Assembly (NCBI RefSeq): GCF_000178115.2
Contig: NC_014828.1
Coordinates: 767,501 to 831,500, forward strand
Source: Ethanoligenens harbinense YUAN-3
GTDB lineage: Bacteria > Bacillota > Clostridia > Oscillospirales > Ethanoligenentaceae
Length of the DNA stretch: 64,000 nt
Direction of reading: 5' to 3'
Positions within the stretch are counted from its first letter, which is position 1, and each line of letters begins with the position of its first letter. This document shows, piece after piece, positions 1-6,815 of this stretch. The notes below the pieces were generated by a model that was not told where the DNA came from, did not search any database, and saw only the letters and a list, made by a program, of their open reading frames with translations. The position numbers were made by a program, and so were the translations under genes.

Positions 1-507
1 TCACGCCTGCGAACTGGCACTGGAAAGGGATGCATAAGCGGACTGGAACTGCGTGATCCAGTCCGGCGCGGGGGCAATGGGCGTGGAAAGCGGGTCAGCG
101 GCATTGGCATGGATTTGCACATAGATACCTTCGGAAGAGAGGATATCGGTCAAATGGAATTGCGTATTCAACGATTCCAATGTCTGCGAATTCTGCGCGG
201 CTACTTCCCGCAGCATGGAAAACAGATCCTGCGCTGATTTCTGCGCCAAAGGTTGCAGATAACTGGAACGATCCAGACGGCAGATGATGAGCGAAAGGGC
301 GATGCGCCCGGGTGTGGAGGCATAGGTGCGCGCCATGGTATTCAGATCGGCGGTTGCCGGCAGGGTGCTGTCAATAGTCCCGCCGTGTAAGGAAGACGGG
401 ATGGCTTCAGCCGTGGAGCTTTTAGACTGTCTCGGCTGTGTGCCGCAGGCGGACAATAACGCGAGCGCCGCTACGGCGACAGCCAGAAATAAGAGCCTGC
501 GCAGCAC
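1..507 (-). CDS. Putative lipoprotein of unknown function
   Basis: I do not recognise this family. The 168-residue product has a hydrophobic N-terminal signal ending in LLSAC, a lipobox, so it is probably exported and lipid-anchored on the outer face of the membrane. The mature part begins with a Ser/Thr-rich linker and continues with a region rich in Gln, Ser and Leu and no recognisable catalytic motif. The start is GTG, chosen because a strong AAAGGAGG lies 6 nt upstream. The TGA stop is the first codon of the window, so the gene is complete. It is divergent from the CBS gene, separated by a roughly 550-bp intergenic region. Confidence 0.75.
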   Translation of the reverse strand: MLRRLLFLAVAVAALALLSACGTQPRQSKSSTAEAIPSSLHGGTIDSTLPATADLNTMARTYASTPGRIALSLIICRLDRSSYLQPLAQKSAQDLFSMLREVAAQNSQTLESLNTQFHLTDILSSEGIYVQIHANAADPLSTPIAPAPDWITQFQSAYASLSSASSQA

Positions 508-693
508 ACAAATTCCTCCTTTATGGTGAGGTTGGCAGTTGGAAAGCGGGGCTTTGGCCGCAATGCCGAAAAAAACCTTGAGTCTATGGTGGTTTCATCC
601 AATCTGGAAGGGAAAGATACATTTTGAATTTTGTCATATATTTTTTACAAAATTTGAAAAAATATCGCCTGATGTTGTTTCAATTTGCAAAGA

Positions 694-806
694 ACAAAGG
701 CCTGGGCGGGGGAGCCCAAGCCTTTGTCTTGTAAGCCTGAGGGGTAATGAGGAGGGTTAAGAGCATGTACATTTGAAATAAGTGCGGCTCCTATCTCAAA
801 TGTACA
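694..806. other. Two inverted repeats in a 550-bp intergenic region
   Basis: The stretch 508-1054 holds no gene I can support. It has a GC-rich stem (ACAAAGGC...GCCTTTGT with an inner TGGGC/GCCCA, 694-728) and a perfect 11-bp inverted repeat TGTACATTTGA/TCAAATGTACA (766-776 and 796-806). A possible minus-strand -10 (TATAAT, 812-817) lies just beyond the second repeat, so a short structured transcript toward the lipoprotein gene is conceivable. The GC-rich stem lacks a clean U-tract on either strand. The repeat could instead be a regulator binding site. Confidence 0.4.
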
Positions 807-1054
807 AACTTATTATAACGAACAATACCACGGGGTTTGTTAACATAATATGAATTTTTTAGACGCGTGACTGTGCGCGGTTGGTGGAATATGGTCTGCC
901 GCAAGGCGTTTGACGGCCGGAACATGGTGTATAAACACCGGAACCGGCGCGGATACTATGGGCGAAGGAGCGTTCAATGCGCCGTTGCATGTTAGTGTTC
1001 GCCGCGCGCCCGCATGGCGCATATCCTTTCCGCGGCGGAAAGAAGGAGGGGACG

Positions 1055-1465
1055 ATGCAGGTAAGTGAGATCATGACTACGCGGATCGTCAGTGTGGAGC
1101 CGACCGCAACGGTGCGGGAAGCCGCCACGCTGATGAGCCGCAACAACATCGGCTCCGTGCCGGTGGTGGACGGTGGCGCCGTGCGCGGTATGCTGACCGA
1201 CCGGGATATCGTGCTGCGCTGTGTATCCGAAAACAAAGATGCGGACACCGTAAAGGTTTCGGATATCTGCACGCATGGCGCGGTGTCCGTGCGGCCGCAG
1301 GACCCGGTGAGCAATGCTATGCACCTGATGTCTGCGGAGCAGGTGCGGCGGCTGCCGGTGGTGGATAACGGCAAACTGGTGGGGATGCTGAGCTTTGCCG
1401 ACGTTGCCCGCGAAAAAACGGGCATGGAAGTTGCCCAATCTATCTCGGAAATTTCCATGCCGTGA
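1055..1465 (+). CDS. Tandem CBS-domain protein
   Basis: This 136-residue protein is essentially two CBS domains, about residues 7-60 and 70-125. Each has the typical pattern of a hydrophobic strand, a VPVVD or LPVVD segment and a short G-x-L-T/S-x-x-D motif (GMLTDRDIV, GMLSFADVA). Stand-alone CBS pairs bind adenine nucleotides and act as energy or ligand sensors, but the partner here is unknown. The start is ATG 1055, placed after GAAGGAGGGGACG; the upstream in-frame extension has no ribosome site. A strong intrinsic terminator follows, so it appears monocistronic. Confidence 0.9.
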   Translation: MQVSEIMTTRIVSVEPTATVREAATLMSRNNIGSVPVVDGGAVRGMLTDRDIVLRCVSENKDADTVKVSDICTHGAVSVRPQDPVSNAMHLMSAEQVRRLPVVDNGKLVGMLSFADVAREKTGMEVAQSISEISMP

Positions 1466-1487
1466 GTCGTCTGAAAAAGAAAGCGTC

Positions 1488-1526
1488 AAAAAACGGGCAG
1501 GACTATTTTATAGTCCTGCCCGTTTT
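1488..1526 (+). terminator. Intrinsic terminator after the CBS gene
   Basis: A perfect stem AAAACGGGCAGGACTA/TAGTCCTGCCCGTTTT has a short TTT loop. The A/T symmetry of its flanks makes it able to act in both directions, serving the CBS gene (+) and the convergent SLOG gene (-). Confidence 0.9.
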
Positions 1527-1550
1527 GCAGCAAAAGAATGCGCAGCAGCG

Positions 1551-1928
1551 TCAGTTTTGCAAAAAATTCGGCATACGGATCGGGTGGCGGGTAATCAAAA
1601 AAATCTTAAACGGTTTTCCAAGTTTGATGCAGCAGCCGAGCGCATGGCGAGTGCCTTTGGATTGGCCGTCCCAAAACGCGAGGACACAGTCTGCGTTTTC
1701 CACGATGTCGATGTTGCGCACCAGCGGCGCGGAGCGCCCATACCGCTGGTAACGCGGGCGGATGCAGGTGTGCTTGACGCCTAGTTCCGCGGCGGCACGT
1801 TTGGCCAGAGCATCTACTCCACACGCGCCACCGGTGATGATCTGCGAGCATCCCTTCGGCAACTGCCGGAGAATCAGATTGTACGTTTCTTCCCCCGCAT
1901 GACGGGAACCAATGACAGCAACCTTCAA
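1551..1928 (-). CDS. SLOG-fold (DUF2493-like) nucleotide-binding protein
   Basis: This 125-residue protein begins MKVAVIGSR. It has the hallmarks of the SLOG/DUF2493 Rossmann-like family: an N-terminal strand with GSR, a central GGACGVDALA glycine-rich loop, and a C-terminal ENADCVLAFWDG strand followed by GTRHAL. Such proteins are predicted to bind nucleotides or nucleotide-derived ligands; no specific activity is assigned. I chose a TTG start because AAGGCGG sits about 8 nt upstream and translation then begins exactly at the first beta strand. A longer in-frame extension has no ribosome site and looks non-native. Confidence 0.82.
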   Translation of the reverse strand: MKVAVIGSRHAGEETYNLILRQLPKGCSQIITGGACGVDALAKRAAAELGVKHTCIRPRYQRYGRSAPLVRNIDIVENADCVLAFWDGQSKGTRHALGCCIKLGKPFKIFLITRHPIRMPNFLQN

Positions 1929-2129
1929 GTATAACACCGCCTTAAAATGAAAGTCTGGCCGCCTGTCAGCCAACAAGATTATAGTACCATCCCCGCGGGT
2001 AAATGTAAACACTTTAGCGCGCCTTTCCCAGCAGGTGAAGATATTGCATCTGATATCCACCCCCATTGCGGAAAGATTAAAGGACGACGGTTTTCATATG
2101 CCGATCGTTCAGAATAGGTGGGGATGTCC

Positions 2130-3338
2130 ATGAAGAAATATCTGCGTTCTGCATGGGTACTGGCAGGCATGACCATGCTTTCGGCCGTGTTGTGTGGAGA
2201 ATTGTTTGCCGGGGCGCTGCCGGATACGCTGCAGGTGCACCAGGGACAGACGCTGCAATTTGCAGGCTTGCCGCTTTCCTCCACGCAAGACGGGGCGGTG
2301 AGTGCCGGACGTACCCTTCGCGCGGGCGCGACTTATACCGCCGATGTCCGCTTGCTTGGCCTGTTCCAGGTGAAGAACGTGCGAGTGCAGGTGGTGCCGG
2401 CGCGCAGCGTGGTGCCCGATGGGGAACCGTTCGGCATCAAGCTTTATACCGAAGGTGTGATGGTTGTCGGCATCACCGATGTGGATACAGCCGCCGGCAA
2501 ACAGTCGCCCGCCGCCGAGGCCGGTATCCGCAAAGGAGATATTCTGGTGGCCATCAACGGGCAGACGGTTAACTCCAACACGGAAGTGGGCGAGCGCTTT
2601 GCCGGTTCGGCAGGCGAGGTCTGTACACTCAGTATGCGGCGCGGCGGCATGGCGTTCCAGACACGCCTGCGTCCGCGGCAGAGCGTGACGGACGGTGTGT
2701 TCAAAGCAGGCCTTTGGGTACGGGACAGCACGGCGGGCATCGGTACCGTTACCTATTTTGATCCGCAAAACGGGGTATATGCTGGGCTGGGGCACCCTGT
2801 TTGCGATGCGGATACCGGCAAGGTGCTGCCGCTTCTGGAAGGGGAGGCTGTGAACAGCACTATCACCGGCGTGGACAAGGGCACCAAAGGAAAGACCGGT
2901 GAGTTGATCGGCACGCTGGCCGACGCCCACCTGGGCAGTCTGCTCATTAACGGCAGTACCGGCGTCTATGGTGTACTCACCCAGCCGCGGGCGGGCAAAA
3001 GTTATCCGGTGGCCACACGACAGCAGGTGCATGTGGGAAAGGCGACGATGCTTGTCACAACGGATGAGGCGGGCCCTCGCGCGTATGCCGTATGCATTGA
3101 GCAGGTGCGCTACGGAAGTGGAAGCGGCGAACACAATATGGTGGTGCGGGTGACAGACCCGGCGCTTATTTCCCGTACCGGCGGAATCGTGCAGGGCATG
3201 AGCGGCAGTCCGCTTCTTCAGGATGGCATGTTTATCGGGGCAGTCACGCATGTTTTTGTCAACGACCCCGAAAAAGGGTACGCGATTTTTGCAGAAAACA
3301 TGTTGCAGACGGCTCAAACGCTTGCAGAGCGGCATTAA
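2130..3338 (+). CDS. spoIVB: SpoIVB sporulation signalling serine peptidase
   Basis: SpoIVB is the forespore-secreted serine protease that activates the SpoIVF-held pro-sigmaK processing machinery in the mother cell. The 402-residue product has an N-terminal membrane or signal segment (about 8-28), a PDZ domain (about 100-185, with AGIRKGDILVAINGQ) and a C-terminal S55 peptidase domain. The GHPVCD histidine (H222), D343 and the GMSGS serine (S358) fit the expected catalytic residues. The length is close to the B. subtilis protein. The start is ATG 2130, spaced from GGTGGGG; GTG 2118 and ATG 2124 are also in frame. It precedes spo0A, the usual order in endospore formers. Confidence 0.96.
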   Translation: MKKYLRSAWVLAGMTMLSAVLCGELFAGALPDTLQVHQGQTLQFAGLPLSSTQDGAVSAGRTLRAGATYTADVRLLGLFQVKNVRVQVVPARSVVPDGEPFGIKLYTEGVMVVGITDVDTAAGKQSPAAEAGIRKGDILVAINGQTVNSNTEVGERFAGSAGEVCTLSMRRGGMAFQTRLRPRQSVTDGVFKAGLWVRDSTAGIGTVTYFDPQNGVYAGLGHPVCDADTGKVLPLLEGEAVNSTITGVDKGTKGKTGELIGTLADAHLGSLLINGSTGVYGVLTQPRAGKSYPVATRQQVHVGKATMLVTTDEAGPRAYAVCIEQVRYGSGSGEHNMVVRVTDPALISRTGGIVQGMSGSPLLQDGMFIGAVTHVFVNDPEKGYAIFAENMLQTAQTLAERH

Positions 3339-3549
3339 AAAGGTGTATGATGAGGTCGGCATAGAAATCGTGCCGGTTTTGGAAAATGCGACGGATTCGG
3401 CATAGTTTTGACACATACCGACTTGCAGGATGCGACAGATCCCGACGTATGAAACCGATGCAAACGTTTATTGCGTTGCAAGTTGCTTCCCCTAAAAAAC
3501 GTGCAACCTCTAAAAATTTCCAAAAAATTGAAAAAATGAATCCAAGCAC

Positions 3550-3578
3550 TTGAAAAATCTGAAATTTAATGGTATTTT
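3550..3578 (+). promoter_or_regulatory. Candidate sigma-A-type promoter for spo0A
   Basis: TTGAAA (3550-3555) and TATTTT (3573-3578) are separated by 17 bp in an AT-rich tract just upstream of the GGGGGG ribosome site of spo0A. The gap 3339-3610 between spoIVB and spo0A otherwise shows no gene. I could not pick out a convincing sigma-H promoter or 0A box. Confidence 0.4.
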
Positions 3579-3610
3579 ATAACTATAAGATTTAGGGGGG
3601 AACCGTCACA

Positions 3611-4396
3611 ATGGATAAAAAATTGAAAGTATTGGTTGCTGATAACAGTGCGGAGATGGGGCAGGTTTGTGCCGCCACATTACGTACCTATGGGATGGAT
3701 GTCGTCACCATTGCCAAAGACGGCCAGGAGGTGCTCGACAGCTTGCAGGGAGAAGTACCTGAAGTTGTCCTGATGAACGCGTTTATGACCCGGATCGATG
3801 CGATCGGTGTCCTGAAGGCCGTGCGACGAATGAACCTTTCGCACCGGCCGGTGATGATCGTGATGTCCACCGACAACAACGGCGCTATCAGCGCACAGGT
3901 GATGGAAGCGGGAGCGGATTATTTCTTCCCCATGCCGTTTGATCATGATCTTCTGGCAGAGCGCATCAACCAACTGGCCGGGGGCGAGAAGGAACTGCAC
4001 ACAGCTTCTGCCAAGCCGTTGACTGCGTCGTATGACTCATCCCAGGATGTGGAGATGATTGTTACCAAGATTTTTCATCAGATCGGTGTGCCGGCGCACA
4101 TCAAGGGCTACCATTATCTGCGGGAAGCCATCATGATGGCCATCCACAACATAGATATCATCAACTCTATCACCAAGCAACTGTATCCTTCCGTGGCCAA
4201 AAAATATGGCACCACTTCGTCACGCGTGGAACGGGCCATCCGCCATGCCATCGAGGTGGCGTGGGACCGGGGAGATGTCGATATCCTCAACTCTTATTTC
4301 GGCTATACCATCCACAACAGCCGTGGCAAGCCTACCAACAGCGAATTTATTGCCATGATTGCCGACAAACTGCGTCTGCAACTGCATATTTCGTGA
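3611..4396 (+). CDS. spo0A: Spo0A with a degenerate receiver domain
   Basis: Spo0A is the master response regulator of sporulation. The C-terminal DNA-binding domain (about 135-258) is highly conserved, with [25 protein letters not shown] and [17 protein letters not shown]. The N-terminal receiver is not canonical. Aligned with B. subtilis Spo0A, the acidic pair is D11-N12 rather than Asp-Asp. The phosphoacceptor position is Asn56 (LMNAFM in place of LDIIMP). The conserved Thr is Ser86. The conserved Lys before Pro is Met108 (FPMPFD in place of LKPFD). A receiver lacking both the acceptor Asp and the Lys should not accept phosphate from a phosphorelay. The length (261 aa) is normal and the frame is intact, so this is not ordinary gene decay. 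It sits directly after spoIVB, and a terminator hairpin follows about 90 nt after the stop. Confidence 0.97.
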   Translation: MDKKLKVLVADNSAEMGQVCAATLRTYGMDVVTIAKDGQEVLDSLQGEVPEVVLMNAFMTRIDAIGVLKAVRRMNLSHRPVMIVMSTDNNGAISAQVMEAGADYFFPMPFDHDLLAERINQLAGGEKELHTASAKPLTASYDSSQDVEMIVTKIFHQIGVPAHIKGYHYLREAIMMAIHNIDIINSITKQLYPSVAKKYGTTSSRVERAIRHAIEVAWDRGDVDILNSYFGYTIHNSRGKPTNSEFIAMIADKLRLQLHIS

Positions 4397-4487
4397 TGTG
4401 AACCTTTGGCGCGGGACAATCGAGGCGGTTTACGCTTCATAGCAGTCTGCCAGGTTGGTACAAGGTATTGCGTGCGGGCGGTGTGCG

Positions 4488-4537
4488 AAAAACGCTTCTT
4501 CATAAAGGAATAAAATTCCTTTATGAAGAAGCGTTTT
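4488..4537. terminator. Intrinsic terminator between spo0A and tRNA-Lys
   Basis: A long perfect stem AAAACGCTTCTTCATAAAGG/CCTTTATGAAGAAGCGTTTT has a short AT loop. It can terminate spo0A (+) and, with its symmetric T-tracts, the tRNA operon (-), whose last gene ends at 4542. Confidence 0.88.
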
Positions 4538-4541
4538 GTTT

Positions 4542-4617
4542 TGGTGAGCCATCCGAGATTCGAACTCGGGACACCCTGATTAAAAGTCAGGTGCTCTGCC
4601 AACTGAGCTAATGGCTC
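4542..4617 (-). tRNA. tRNA-Lys (TTT)
   Basis: Read on the minus strand, the gene folds as a cloverleaf. The acceptor stem is GAGCCAT/ATGGCTC, the anticodon loop is CTTTTAA (anticodon TTT), the T-arm has GTTCGAATC and the CCA end is encoded. It is the promoter-distal member of the five-tRNA cluster. Confidence 0.97.
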
Positions 4618-4814
4618 AAATAAGCGGCTTGAATAGTATACCAAAAATCGACGGGCATGTCAAGAAAAATTGAAAAATTGTTCTGTGGCACATCGCTGTG
4701 TGCAAAACGCAAAAAAATGAAATGATCTTCCTGCTTCCGTGCACATGCCCCGGTTGGCCCCGGAAGGAGTTTTCGCCGAGATATCGGACGCGTATGAGAA
4801 AAAAGCGTACCCGC

Positions 4815-4890
4815 TGGTTGGGATGGCAGGACTCGGACCTGCGGAATGACGGAGTCAAAGTCCGTTGCCTTACCACTTGGCTACATCCCA
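4815..4890 (-). tRNA. tRNA-Gln (TTG)
   Basis: On the minus strand the acceptor stem is TGGGATG/CATCCCA, the anticodon loop is CTTTGAC (anticodon TTG), the T-arm has GTCCGAGTC and CCA is encoded. The spacer to tRNA-Lys is about 200 bp, longer than usual within a tRNA operon, and holds no other gene I can identify. Confidence 0.96.
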
Positions 4891-4935
4891 ATATACAACT
4901 GCACGCGGAAAATCCGCGCGCAGATTTTTTGCAAA

Positions 4936-5013
4936 TGGGGTGGATAATCGGATTCGAACCGATGACCTCCAGGGCCACAACCTGGCACTCTAACCGACTG
5001 AGCTATACCCACC
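4936..5013 (-). tRNA. tRNA-His (GTG)
   Basis: On the minus strand the acceptor stem is GTGGGTA/TATCCAC, the anticodon loop is TTGTGGC (anticodon GTG), the T-arm has GTTCGAATC and CCA is encoded. The coordinate 5013 includes the G at position -1 that is characteristic of tRNA-His. Confidence 0.96.
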
Positions 5014-5098
5014 ATATATTTTTTTAGGCCGGAACAAAAACCGGCAAGCTGCCTGCGCCCGGCACGCAGTGGACATGGATGCGGGCTATTCCGCATGC

Positions 5099-5175
<77 letters not shown>

Positions 5176-5283
5176 ATGAAAAGGAGATGAACCACAGTTC
5201 TGAGCAAAGGAAAGCAACCGGTATGGCCTGCGGCTGCCTGCCTACGCGAACCGCTGTGAACGCAACTGCCGCGGCACAGCCAT

Positions 5284-5357
<74 letters not shown>

Positions 5358-5447
5358 TTATTAAGCGACGAATGGTATTATAGCATGGTTTTGACGAGTT
5401 GTCAAGGCTGTTTTCGGGATATTTTCCACAGGTATGCTGCCGCAGCT

Positions 5448-5475
5448 TGCATTTGGGGGTGGAGTACGGTATAAT
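5448..5475 (+). promoter_or_regulatory. Promoter of the GntR-type regulator gene
   Basis: TTGCAT (5448-5453), a 16-bp spacer and a perfect TATAAT (5470-5475) lie about 35 bp upstream of the first likely start codon of the regulator. Confidence 0.65.
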
Positions 5476-5506
5476 GAAAGCTATTGTAAAATGATTGGAA
5501 CAGGTG

Positions 5507-6145
5507 ATGAACGCAATGGCATCTTCCGCGCAGATCACGGTGCCGCGCTATTTGAAGATCGCGGTGGATCTGGCCGCCCGCATTGCTTCGGGCGAGATTC
5601 CCGAAGGTGAAAAGCTCAAGGGCCGCTCCATCCTTTCAACAGAATATCATGTTTCTCCCGAGACGATCCGCAGGGCCATGTCCATCCTGGCGGATAAGCA
5701 GGTGGTGGAGATTTATCTGGGCAGCGGTATCATCGTTGCGTCCAAAGCCAAAGCCATCCAGTTTGTCAACAGTTTTCAGGATGACGAGAGCATCTCGCAT
5801 CTGCGCCGGGAACTCGCCCAGCTTTTTGCGAAACGTGAACAGATGGACGAAGAGATTATGACCTTGACCAGTCGGATCATTGACATGTACAAATACAAGC
5901 GCTCGGACCTGATCTCTCCGGTGGAGGTGGCTATTCCCGATACGTCCGGCGCCATCGGGAAGAGCATCGGGCAGTTGGAGATCTGGCACAATACCGGTGC
6001 CACCATTATCGGCGTGATTCAAAATACCCATATTCTGATCTCACCCGGTCCGTATTACGAATTTGTGAAAGGTGACAAAGCACTGATCGTGGGCGATGAA
6101 AACGTCATCGGTCGCTTCAATGCATTCATTCAGGGGCTTGTCTGA
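5507..6145 (+). CDS. GntR-family regulator with a C-terminal RCK_C/TrkA_C-like domain
   Basis: The N-terminal 75 residues are a GntR winged helix: PRYLKIAVDLAARIASGEIPEG, then LSTEYHVSPETIRRAMSIL, then the wing LGSGIIV. A helical linker follows. The C-terminal 70 residues (IGKSIGQLEIWHNTGATIIGV...ALIVGDENVIGRF) look like an RCK_C/TrkA_C ligand-binding domain of the kind found on potassium channel regulators. This composite type occurs in Firmicutes and is thought to sense a small ligand, possibly a cyclic dinucleotide; that is inference. Candidate starts are ATG 5507 and ATG 5516; GGAACAGG upstream favours 5507. Its own terminator separates it from ptsH. Confidence 0.85.
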   Translation: MNAMASSAQITVPRYLKIAVDLAARIASGEIPEGEKLKGRSILSTEYHVSPETIRRAMSILADKQVVEIYLGSGIIVASKAKAIQFVNSFQDDESISHLRRELAQLFAKREQMDEEIMTLTSRIIDMYKYKRSDLISPVEVAIPDTSGAIGKSIGQLEIWHNTGATIIGVIQNTHILISPGPYYEFVKGDKALIVGDENVIGRFNAFIQGLV

Positions 6146-6194
6146 AAAAGCAGTCCGGTTTCTTTCATGCAAGATGGTTCGCATATGCCAAGCT

Positions 6195-6237
6195 GCGGCG
6201 GGCAGGCCGGTGATTACCGGTCTGTCCGCCGCTTTTT
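6195..6237 (+). terminator. Intrinsic terminator after the GntR-type regulator
   Basis: A GC-rich stem GCGGCGGGCAGGCCGGT/ACCGGTCTGTCCGCCGC is followed by TTTTT. Confidence 0.85.
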
Positions 6238-6349
6238 GAATGTCACCGGCCCGGCTTACCTGTTGTAAACTCTGTACATTTTCCATTTCGCACAAGATTA
6301 TGGCTCGGCTTTTGGCAGATATACTATATAAAAAAACTCCAAAAGCCCG

Positions 6350-6377
6350 TTGACATTTATGCAAATTACTATATAAT
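6350..6377 (+). promoter_or_regulatory. Consensus promoter of the ptsHI operon
   Basis: TTGACA (6350-6355), a 16-bp spacer and TATAAT (6372-6377) match the sigma-A consensus in both hexamers. The predicted start is near 6384, giving a leader of about 125 nt before ptsH that contains the antiterminator and terminator described separately. Confidence 0.85.
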
Positions 6378-6407
6378 ATAGACATTACAAAATAATATAG
6401 ACATCAC
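6373..6407 (+). repeat. Direct repeats overlapping the ptsH -10 region
   Basis: Two near-identical 16-mers, ATAATATAGACATTAC (6373-6388) and ATAATATAGACATCAC (6392-6407), lie 19 bp apart. The first overlaps the -10 hexamer and start site, a position suited to a repressor. The GntR-type regulator encoded upstream is the obvious candidate, but that link is inference. Confidence 0.6.
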
Positions 6408-6415
6408 GAAACAAC

Positions 6416-6442
6416 ATGCGTGTCACTGATTCGATCAGGCAT
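6416..6442 (+). promoter_or_regulatory. GlcT-type RNA antiterminator (RAT) element in the ptsH leader
   Basis: The RNA can fold with an outer ATGC/GCAT stem and an inner CTGAT-TCG-ATCAG hairpin. A one-sided internal loop GTGTCA lies on the 5' side, the asymmetric form typical of ribonucleic antiterminators bound by LicT/GlcT proteins. The sequence GTGTCACTGATTCGATCAGG closely resembles the B. subtilis ptsG RAT as I remember it. Its 3' strand (GGCAT) is also the 5' strand of the following terminator, so the two structures exclude each other. The likely ligand protein is encoded at 8489-9307. Confidence 0.8.
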
Positions 6443-6492
6443 CAGCATTTTGGCTTAAACAAGGCTGAATGTTGGTGCCTATTTCTATTTTT
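6438..6492 (+). terminator. Leader terminator controlled by the RAT, upstream of ptsH
   Basis: GGCATCAGCATT (6438-6449) pairs fully, counting G-U pairs, with AATGTTGGTGCC (6468-6479) and is followed by a U-rich run. It lies before the ptsH ribosome site, so it should attenuate ptsHI unless the RAT is stabilised. Confidence 0.82.
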
Positions 6493-6510
6493 AATTGAGG
6501 TGTATTAATA

Positions 6511-6768
6511 ATGAAAGAACTGCAGTATGTAATCAAAGACAGCGCGGGCATCCATGCACGCCCGGCCGGCCTGCTGGTGAAAAAAGCCGCTGAGTTTTCG
6601 TCCAAAATCACTCTTAAAAAAGACGGCAAATCCGCTGACGCGCGCCGCCTGTTTGCCATCATGGGCCTGGGGGCCAAGCAGGGCGAAAACCTGACCATCG
6701 AGATCGACGGCGCCGATGAAGACGCAGCCGCAGAAGCGTTCCAGGCATTTTTGGCGGAAAATTTGTAA
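6511..6768 (+). CDS. ptsH: HPr phosphocarrier protein lacking the regulatory serine
   Basis: HPr shuttles phosphate from Enzyme I to sugar-specific IIA domains in the cytoplasm. The 85-residue length is normal and the active site GIHARPAG carries the phosphorylated His15. The segment aligned with the HPr kinase site of B. subtilis HPr (KSIMGVMSL) reads RRLFAIMGL here, with Arg46 at the Ser46 position. Seryl phosphorylation, and therefore HPr(Ser-P)-CcpA catabolite repression through this protein, should be impossible. It is 47 bp upstream of ptsI in one transcription unit behind the RAT-controlled leader. Confidence 0.97.
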   Translation: MKELQYVIKDSAGIHARPAGLLVKKAAEFSSKITLKKDGKSADARRLFAIMGLGAKQGENLTIEIDGADEDAAAEAFQAFLAENL

Positions 6769-6815
6769 TATATTTGCCGCATTTATACATCATGTGTGAC
6801 TAGCAGGGGGAAACA

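Noticed and set aside
1929-2066. N-terminal extension of the SLOG-fold protein
   Set aside because: The extra 46 residues precede a good ribosome site and TTG start, and do not fit the family, whose fold begins at MKVAVIGSR.
4623-5096. Open frames running through the tRNA cluster
   Set aside because: They read across clear cloverleaf tRNA genes and have no ribosome sites or protein-like composition.
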